DNA of 31,471 bases from Chloroflexi bacterium TSY. Lineage in GTDB: Bacteria; Chloroflexota; Anaerolineae; Caldilineales; Caldilineaceae. Position 1 is the first letter of the stretch; each line of letters begins with the position of its first letter. A program made the position numbers and the translations under genes. Positions 26,475 to 31,471 of this stretch are shown here, one piece after another. Location: the NCBI GenBank assembly GCA_019217005.1, contig JAHBNG010000155.1, forward strand, positions 1 through 31,471. The letters are read 5' to 3'. Below the pieces are notes generated by a model, which saw nothing but the letters and a program-made list of their open reading frames with translations, made no database searches and was not told the origin of the DNA.

Positions 26475-27967
26475 CTTTACTTTCTGGTAAAGGCTTGAGT
26501 GACAAAGGGCAAACCGAAAGGGGCGGAAAAAAGAATCCACCCTGAAAAAACGGGATAAAATGTAAAAATAGTGCTCGGCTAGTTTAAGCAGCGGCATTGA
26601 GGCGGCGATGAGCGAGAACGCCTTTAGGGAAATGGTGTGAAACCGAGGCCTTTTTCCGAAAGTCAGGGTCGAGTTGGTCAGGAGTTGGAAAAGAGCACTC
26701 GAGAGAACACGGCGCAGCCTGCCGGGAGTGGATTGAGGCTCTCGATCCCAGTAGCCAGTCGGTATGGGAGGAAGAGAAGCGGCTAAATGGGAAAGAAGAT
26801 TGCCAGCCAGCAGCCCCAGTTCAGGTAAGCGGAAACAAGCCTCATCGGCATGAACAAATTGACGATGTAAGCCAATCATCTGCTTGGAAGCCAAGGGGGG
26901 ATGTTCAACAGGCCAGCGTTCCAGGAGACAAGATAAATGGTTTCAGGCTGCAAAGTCATAACGGTCGCCAAAACCAAAGGTGTGTTGTAGGCCGGATCCT
27001 GAATGATGTAAATCGAGTAGGTACGGTTGGCTGTATCCACCTTGGTTGTTCTGGGGACGAGATTGTGCCATGCTTGATAGCAAATCAGGCGACCACTATA
27101 GAAAGCGACCAGACGAGTCCGGAGTTGTAGCCTCGAGTCGCTTTCCCTTATAGCTGCGAGAGAGCGGACGCACAATATCACCATATTCAGGTGGTCTGCC
27201 TTTTTCTTTGCGTTTGGGGAACTCATTGCGGCGCACTGTGCAGTTAATGGCTTCCCGCAGGACAAATCGGTCTATGCCGCTTTCTAGCATTTCTCTGATT
27301 GTAAACCCGGCATCGACCACCGCCACTTCGTCTGACTCCAGTGATTTCTTCGTCTCTGTCAGCAGCTTTTTCCGAAACTCACTTTCCTTTGTTCCAACCG
27401 TGCATCTCATGATTGCCTTGAGCAGTGGCACTCGTTTCCCGCCTATCTCCCCCGAGCTTATCATCACTCCAAAGATGATCGCGGGCAATGCCCGACGAGC
27501 CGTTGAGTTATAGAGTCGGTTCACTTTCCCTTGCAGCTTCGGTCGCCAGAACCCTGTGATATCTATGCTTTTCACTCGGTACCCTTCTAACTTTTGCCTC
27601 CCATTCCCTTTCCACTCCACTTCTTGCCACGACCCCAACAGACTTGTGATATCCCATGATCCATATCGAAAGCTCCACCAGCTTCGCCGGGCTCCTCATC
27701 TTCAAACCCGCTTTCTTTCAATGCGCTATGGATTGCTCCTCGACTTTTCAGAAACGACCCATTCAGCATTGCCCACATCAGACGCATTACATTTACGTTT
27801 GTTCCCATCGGCGTTACTTGCAATACATTCATCAGTACTGCTATAGTTATTTCTGGCGCGGTTAGCATTCCTTCCTCCTTTTTGGGTTCTCTACCTTTAG
27901 GATGAACTGCTAACCGCTTTTTGTCACATTTCTCACCTCATCTCTTTTCTTTTACCAGAAAGTAAAG
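26475..27967 (-). mobile_element. 1,493-bp insertion sequence in the PEP-utilising enzyme gene
   Basis: The terminal repeats CTTTACTTTCTGGTAAA (26475-26491) and TTTACCAGAAAGTAAAG (27951-27967) are perfect over 17 bp. TTTGA is duplicated at 26470-26474 and 27968-27972. One frameshifted transposase gene fills it. The family is not certain; five-base duplications occur in several DDE families. Confidence 0.92.
26584..27868 (-). pseudogene. DDE-type transposase, several frameshifts
   Basis: The start at 27868 has AAGGAGGAAGG directly upstream (MLTAPEITIAVLMNVLQ). The reading must change frame at least four times: near 27620 (GRGKKW to SWQEVEWKG), near 27100 (YKGKRLEATTPD to RLVAFYSGRLICYQAW), near 26890 (into [19 protein letters not shown]), and near 26665 (into [17 protein letters not shown]), ending at a TAA at 26584. 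Acidic sites include VAVVDAGF and probably the Glu in [14 protein letters not shown]. About 428 codons in total. It is dead by itself. I do not assign a family; IS4- or IS1380-like is a guess. Confidence 0.8.
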
Positions 27968-28648
27968 TTTGACATAATTTGCACTGTGACCCAGTTGCTT
28001 TTTGATAATCTCAAACGTATCCCTCTTGATGTGATAGCGATCGGGTGTTACAAGACCCGATACCAATTCATCGCCCAGACCATTCACAGCCTCAATGAGC
28101 AGCTCATCACCCCCCGTGATTGGATTCACGGAAAAGCAGACACCAGAGATCTCGCTCATGATCATCGGTTGGACAACGACGGCAATTTGATGGGCGACAA
28201 TTTGGTGAGAGGTTTCGGTAGCATCAGTAAATTGACAGTTCTTTACTTCGTAAATCTTACTCAACAGCGTTTCGCGGTCTACACACAGAAAGGTATCAAA
28301 AAATCCAGCAAAGGAACTCTCTTTACCATCCTCCTGCAAAGCACTCGAACGCACGGCGACTTGCTCGGCGCGTAATTCGTCGAAAAAGTGCAATATGCCG
28401 GCTTCAACTTCCGGGTCGTGTGAAGGAGCATGGCTCATGACAACAAAGCCATCTGGTACGGGCAGTCCCGCTTGAATCATCCGTGCGAGATTCGTCGCTT
28501 TGCCTCCTGCAAATTGCCCGTTCTCGAGAGAGAGTGTACTCAAGCGTTGAATACAATTAGTATATCTGTCGTCTACCGTTATAAATTTGCGATACATTCA
28601 GTACGTCTCCAAGTGAATATCCACGATTGAACAAGCTATGTGTAGAAC

Positions 28649-28674
28649 AACCCAAATGAACCTTCATTCGGGTT
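28649..28674 (-). other. Hairpin between the 68-aa gene and the PEP-utilising enzyme gene
   Basis: AACCCAAATGAA (28649-28660) pairs with TTCATTCGGGTT (28663-28674), 11 of 12 positions with a 2-base turn. It has no T-run after it on the minus strand. It may partly separate expression of the two genes. Confidence 0.5.
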
Positions 28675-28729
28675 CATTGTTTTAGATGGCTCCGCGTGTG
28701 AAATTGGGAGAACAGGTTAAAACAATATT

Positions 28730-28936
28730 CTACGGTTGGTTCAAACGATGATGAGGGTCTAATTCGCAACGCAACACCACCAGCAACTCTTCATAGCTAG
28801 TGAAGCTACGGCGTTCTTCTGTAGCCGGAGTCAAGAGCATAAAACGTCGAGTCTTTTGCTCATTCTCTGCGGTTTGCTCTTCCCAGACCCGGATGATGTA
28901 AAAACGATGAGAGGTTGCTGTTGGATCATTAGACAT
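28730..28936 (-). CDS. Small 68-aa protein of unknown function
   Basis: A compact 68-residue frame with good codon character and a sensible order of hydrophobic and charged residues (HRFYIIRVWEEQ, RRFMLLTPATEERRSFTSYE, ELLVVLRCELD). It resembles short domains that begin with a strand of the RFYIIRVW type and end with an amphipathic helix. There is no signal peptide and no clear ribosome-binding site. It begins about 28 bases after the start expected from the SARP-type promoter at 28971-29037, which supports expression. It precedes the PEP-utilising enzyme by 133 bp. Function unknown. Confidence 0.65.
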   Translation of the reverse strand: MSNDPTATSHRFYIIRVWEEQTAENEQKTRRFMLLTPATEERRSFTSYEELLVVLRCELDPHHRLNQP

Positions 28937-28970
28937 GATGTTTGAGTGTGATTTGTACCATTCCAGAAAA

Positions 28971-29037
28971 ATGATATAATAGGCGGGTCAAGACTTCGTC
29001 AAGAGTTCGTCAAGGCTGTCGTCAAGACAATCGTCAA
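28971..29037 (-). promoter_or_regulatory. SARP-type promoter in the regulator/68-aa intergenic region
   Basis: Plus-strand GTCAA starts at 28987, 28998, 29009, 29021 and 29033, giving five TTGAC repeats on the minus strand at pitches 11, 11, 12 and 12. The last is followed after 10 bp by TATCAT (28971-28976). It points toward the 68-aa gene, while the regulator gene is divergent, so the same sites could also autoregulate the regulator. Confidence 0.75.
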
Positions 29038-29083
29038 TGCCGGTCAGACGAACGCACGCAAATCGTTCTTGCCCCCTTTACCC

Positions 29084-30835
29084 ATGAACCCGATGCTGCA
29101 CATGACGTTGTTTGGCGTGCCCCAGGTAAAGCTAAATGAGCAGCCACTTGCTGGCTTTATCTCTGGCAAAGCCAAGGCCCTCCTTTTCTATATTGCGACC
29201 AACGAAGGCTCTGCATCACGAGATATCTTGGCCAACTTGCTTTGGGCCGACATGCCAGAGCAGAAGGCTAGGCATAGTTTGCGTTCGGCCTTGCACAATC
29301 TGCGCTCCTTGGTCGGATCCCACCTCATCATTACGCGTGAGACCGTGGCCTTTAACCGCGAGACGCCATATTGGCTCGATGTAGAGATTGTACGAGCTGG
29401 ACTCACAACGCATCGACAGCAGCACACTCATCAACAAATACAGGAAACGATTGCACTCTATAGAGGGGAATTTTTAGCGGGATTTCACATCAACGATGCG
29501 CCCAATTTTGAAGAGTGGATGATCCGGGAGCGCGAACATCTGCGCATCCAGATGATCGATGAGCTGAGCGATCTTGCCGAGGGCTATATCCATAAAGGCA
29601 AGAGTGAAACGGGATTGTTGGTCACGCGACGGTTGCTCGATCTGGAGCCGTGGCATGAACGCGCCCATCGGCAGCAGATGATTCTGCTGGCCCAAAGCGG
29701 TCGCCGTTCGGCAGCGCTGCTGCAATATGAATTGTGCTGCCAAGTTCTGGAAGACGAGTTCGATGTTGAACCGGCTCAGGAGACGCGATCGCTCTACGCT
29801 CGACTCAAAGCCGAAGAAGGAGAGCTTGTTCATCCAACAACGTATCAAACATATATACCCAATAGCCACGCGGATCACCGGACATCGCCCGCTGGATCAT
29901 TGAACGGCACCAATGCTGCCTCTGGGCCGCTGGATCCTTCTCCGCCGCGGCAATCGGATCGCTACACTACGCTCAGTCGGTTGGAGCCACCCACCACGCA
30001 GAAACTCTTTGGCGTGACCGAACTCCGCGCAGAGCTCAAGACCGCTGTCTTGGCGTCAGATCGTCCTTGGCTTGTTGCCCTCGAAGGCATTGGCGGCATT
30101 GGCAAGACAACCCTCGCCAATGAACTTGCCCACCAGTTGGTGGACGACGACCGCTTTGTTGACATTGCCTGGATCAGTGCCAAGCAGGAGAGCTTCCTCC
30201 CCGAACTTGGGTTGCAGAGCATAGACCAACCCGCTCTAGACGTGGCAACATTGACCGATACGCTCCTGGAGCAGCTTGACGAGCGACCCTCCTCGACGCT
30301 CTCCAGCGAGGAAAAGCAGGCGGCGCTAATGCGTCTCTTAAAGCAACATCCCCATCTGGTGGTGGTAGACAATTTGGAAACGGCGGTCGATTATCAAGCT
30401 CTGTTGCCTACATTGCGTCGTTATGCCAACCCCGCGAAGTTTCTGTTGACAAGCCGCTTTAGCTTACAAGCCCATGCTGATGTCACTTGCCTGAGTTTGC
30501 AGGAGCTCAGCGAGTCCGATACGCTTCCATTTATGCGGTTGTCGGCGGCAATCCGTTGGCTCTACACCTACATTTACTGGCAAGCCTGGCAGATGCTGGA
30601 CGACGCGGCACGCACGCTCATTTTGGCGCTACCGGTTGTCTCCCATGCCGATTTTGCCGCGTTGGGCATGATTAGCGATCTGCAAGTTGACCAGCTTCAC
30701 CATGCGCTGCAACAGTTGATTGCCCTCTCGCTCGTCCAGGTCCGCGGCGACTTGGAGAATCGGCTCTACTCGCTGCATCGCCTGACAGAAACCTTTCTCA
30801 TGAATGAGGTACTGCAATGGCGGGTCTCAACATAG
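29084..30835 (+). CDS. SARP/AfsR-type regulator: winged helix, BTAD, damaged NB-ARC
   Basis: I use the ATG at 29084 (MNPMLHMTLFGVP), giving 583 aa; a TTG lies 15 bp upstream. Residues about 1-95 are an OmpR-like winged helix and about 100-245 the bacterial transcriptional activation domain (YRGEFLAGFHINDAPNFEEW; LLDLEPWHERAHRQQMILLA; YELCCQVLEDEFDVEP). A linker leads to an NB-ARC ATPase with Walker A GIGGIGKTTL (about 333-342), Walker B HLVVVDNLET (about 424) and FLLTSRF. After ELSESDTL the frame reads MRLSAAIRWLYTYIYW, whereas the expected YAVVGGNPLAL motif is encoded one frame over at 30532-30564. Net deletions keep the frame open but lose that motif. The winged helix and BTAD are intact, so DNA binding may persist. 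Confidence 0.88.
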   Translation: MNPMLHMTLFGVPQVKLNEQPLAGFISGKAKALLFYIATNEGSASRDILANLLWADMPEQKARHSLRSALHNLRSLVGSHLIITRETVAFNRETPYWLDVEIVRAGLTTHRQQHTHQQIQETIALYRGEFLAGFHINDAPNFEEWMIREREHLRIQMIDELSDLAEGYIHKGKSETGLLVTRRLLDLEPWHERAHRQQMILLAQSGRRSAALLQYELCCQVLEDEFDVEPAQETRSLYARLKAEEGELVHPTTYQTYIPNSHADHRTSPAGSLNGTNAASGPLDPSPPRQSDRYTTLSRLEPPTTQKLFGVTELRAELKTAVLASDRPWLVALEGIGGIGKTTLANELAHQLVDDDRFVDIAWISAKQESFLPELGLQSIDQPALDVATLTDTLLEQLDERPSSTLSSEEKQAALMRLLKQHPHLVVVDNLETAVDYQALLPTLRRYANPAKFLLTSRFSLQAHADVTCLSLQELSESDTLPFMRLSAAIRWLYTYIYWQAWQMLDDAARTLILALPVVSHADFAALGMISDLQVDQLHHALQQLIALSLVQVRGDLENRLYSLHRLTETFLMNEVLQWRVST

Positions 30836-30926
30836 GTCAGTGATCAACACATCGATTACCGACTTACCGACCACCAATTTACCAATTACCGAATACCAAT
30901 TACCAACCCACCGCTCACTCCCTATT
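30836..30926 (+). other. Low-complexity spacer between the regulator and TPR genes
   Basis: The spacer is built of ATTACCGACTTACCGACC- and ACCAATTACC-type words. Similar filler occurs at 645-665 and at 6438-6465. No promoter or hairpin is clear. Confidence 0.5.
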
Positions 30927-31471
30927 ATGCTCACAGATACGACCACCCAACAATATGCGGATCTCTTTCGCCAGCATGTCCTGCGCTATGTGCGTTTCTG
31001 GGGCGACCATGATGCCGTCACGACTGTCGATGTCCCAACGCTGGAACCGCAGCGGGACAACATCCTCAAGGTGATGTCGCTGGCTCTGGACATGCCCGAA
31101 ACGTGGTCGCTGTTGCGCCCGCTGCTGATTGCCTTTGCCCCTTTCATGGAGCGCCGCGGCTATTGGGATCTCTGGAATCGGATCCTGCAGCGTGCCATCG
31201 CCGCGGCCCAGAAAGTAGCGGATCTGGATGGGGAGATCACGTTGACCGCTCTACTGGCCCGCCTCTATCAGCGGCGGAGTCGCCCCACGGAGACGATCTA
31301 TCACTATCGACGCGTCATTCAGCTGGCGCGCAAGACGGACAATCGGTTTGAGGAGGCGCGGGCTTGTTCGAATTTGGGGTATCTATTTATCGATGAGGGA
31401 CATTGGTGGCGGTCGGAGGTGCTGAGTCGCCATGCATTGGCGGTTTTTGAGGAGTTGAGGAGTGAGCATGG
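30927..31471 (+). CDS. TPR-repeat protein, probable partner of the regulator (3' end outside window)
   Basis: An open frame from the ATG at 30927 to the window end, at least 181 aa. It is helical, with TPR-like units (LARLYQRRSRPTETIYHYRR, QLARKTDNRFEEARACSNLG, YLFIDEGHWWRSEVLSRHAL). In AfsR-type proteins such repeats follow the NB-ARC module in the same chain. Here they are a separate gene 91 bp after the regulator stop, so the sensor part may have been split off. No ribosome-binding site is clear. Confidence 0.8.
   Translation, partial: MLTDTTTQQYADLFRQHVLRYVRFWGDHDAVTTVDVPTLEPQRDNILKVMSLALDMPETWSLLRPLLIAFAPFMERRGYWDLWNRILQRAIAAAQKVADLDGEITLTALLARLYQRRSRPTETIYHYRRVIQLARKTDNRFEEARACSNLGYLFIDEGHWWRSEVLSRHALAVFEELRSEH

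Larger units (their letters stand above)
24913..28597 (-). pseudogene. Rifampin-phosphotransferase-like PEP-utilising enzyme, split by an IS
   Basis: The N-terminal part from 28597 is the PPDK/PEP-synthase ATP-grasp domain (GGKATNLARMIQAGLPVPDG, AVRSSALQEDGKESSFAG, GVCFSVNPITGGDELLIEAV). The C-terminal part (to 24913) has the end of that domain (EIFGCAVDIEWAIYNG, LLQCRPIT), a long helical middle domain, and the swivelling phospho-His domain at the very end (GGLLSHAAIVCRELGIPCVV). The PEP-binding barrel of true PEP synthases is missing, so the plan resembles rifampin phosphotransferases, which phosphorylate a small molecule with ATP. Removing the IS (26475-27967) and one TTTGA joins HSANYVK to [11 protein letters not shown] in frame, about 745 aa. 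GGAG lies 9 bp before the start. The substrate is unknown. Confidence 0.87.

Noticed and set aside
28649..28674. Intrinsic terminator after the 68-aa gene
   Set aside because: The stem is good but no T-run follows on the minus strand, so termination cannot be supported; it is kept only as a hairpin.
28987..29037. Regularly spaced GTCAA repeats as a short CRISPR-like array
   Set aside because: The repeat core is only 5-6 bp with a pitch of 11-12 bp, far shorter than any CRISPR unit, and there are no cas genes. An operator array fits better.

Overview
The window looks like a chromosomal segment of a member of the Chloroflexota, probably a filamentous Anaerolineae/Caldilineae-type organism. This is an inference from gene content and not from a marker gene. 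The content pointing there is a SUF operon with an in-line sulfurtransferase and a short SufU, a nucleotide-transporter-like membrane protein fused to HEAT repeats, a SARP/AfsR-type BTAD regulator with an NB-ARC module, and a high load of IS elements and MITEs. Base composition is near half G+C by eye.

Region 1 (1-6792, plus strand) is an intact iron-sulfur assembly operon: sufC (5' end outside the window), sufB, sufD, a rhodanese-type sulfurtransferase, sufS, sufU, a small Rieske ferredoxin and a SufT/MIP18-like protein. Region 2 (6793-8965) has no live gene. It holds two fold-back repeats, a decayed IS701-like element (7177-8670) flanked by CTAA, and a relic of another repeat family.

Region 3 (8966-16800, minus strand) reads as one transcription unit: a lipoprotein-type LivK solute-binding protein, a membrane HAMP/PP2C (SpoIIE-like) phosphatase, a stub of a cyclic-nucleotide-binding domain, a HAD phosphatase fused to a cyclic-nucleotide-binding-like domain, and a 12-TM/HEAT protein. 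It suggests a ligand-sensing signalling unit. livK and the phosphatase gene each carry single-base frameshifts.

Region 4 (17109-24690, minus strand) is a secreted oxidoreductase cluster: a multicopper oxidase, a Tat-exported flavin amine oxidase, a LamG-fold protein and a His-rich exported protein of no family I recognise. Three of the four are broken: the oxidase by a stop and a frameshift, the amine oxidase by a frameshift and a 215-bp MITE, the His-rich protein by a 155-bp MITE. Both MITE insertions have target duplications, and removing them restores the reading frames.

Region 5 (24913-28936, minus strand) holds a small 68-aa protein and a rifampin-phosphotransferase-like PEP-utilising enzyme. 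The enzyme gene is split by a 1,493-bp IS with a TTTGA duplication. Region 6 (29084 to the end, plus strand) is the divergent BTAD/NB-ARC regulator and a TPR protein that runs off the window.

The main finding is regulatory. Three minus-strand promoters, ahead of livK, the multicopper oxidase and the 68-aa/PEP-enzyme unit, share the same layout: TTGAC direct repeats at 11-12 bp pitch, the last one exactly 10 bp before a TANCAT -10 box. This matches how SARP activators are known to bind, and a SARP-type regulator is encoded beside one of the three. I infer a local regulon that ties together sensing (region 3), extracellular oxidation (region 4) and the PEP enzyme (region 5).
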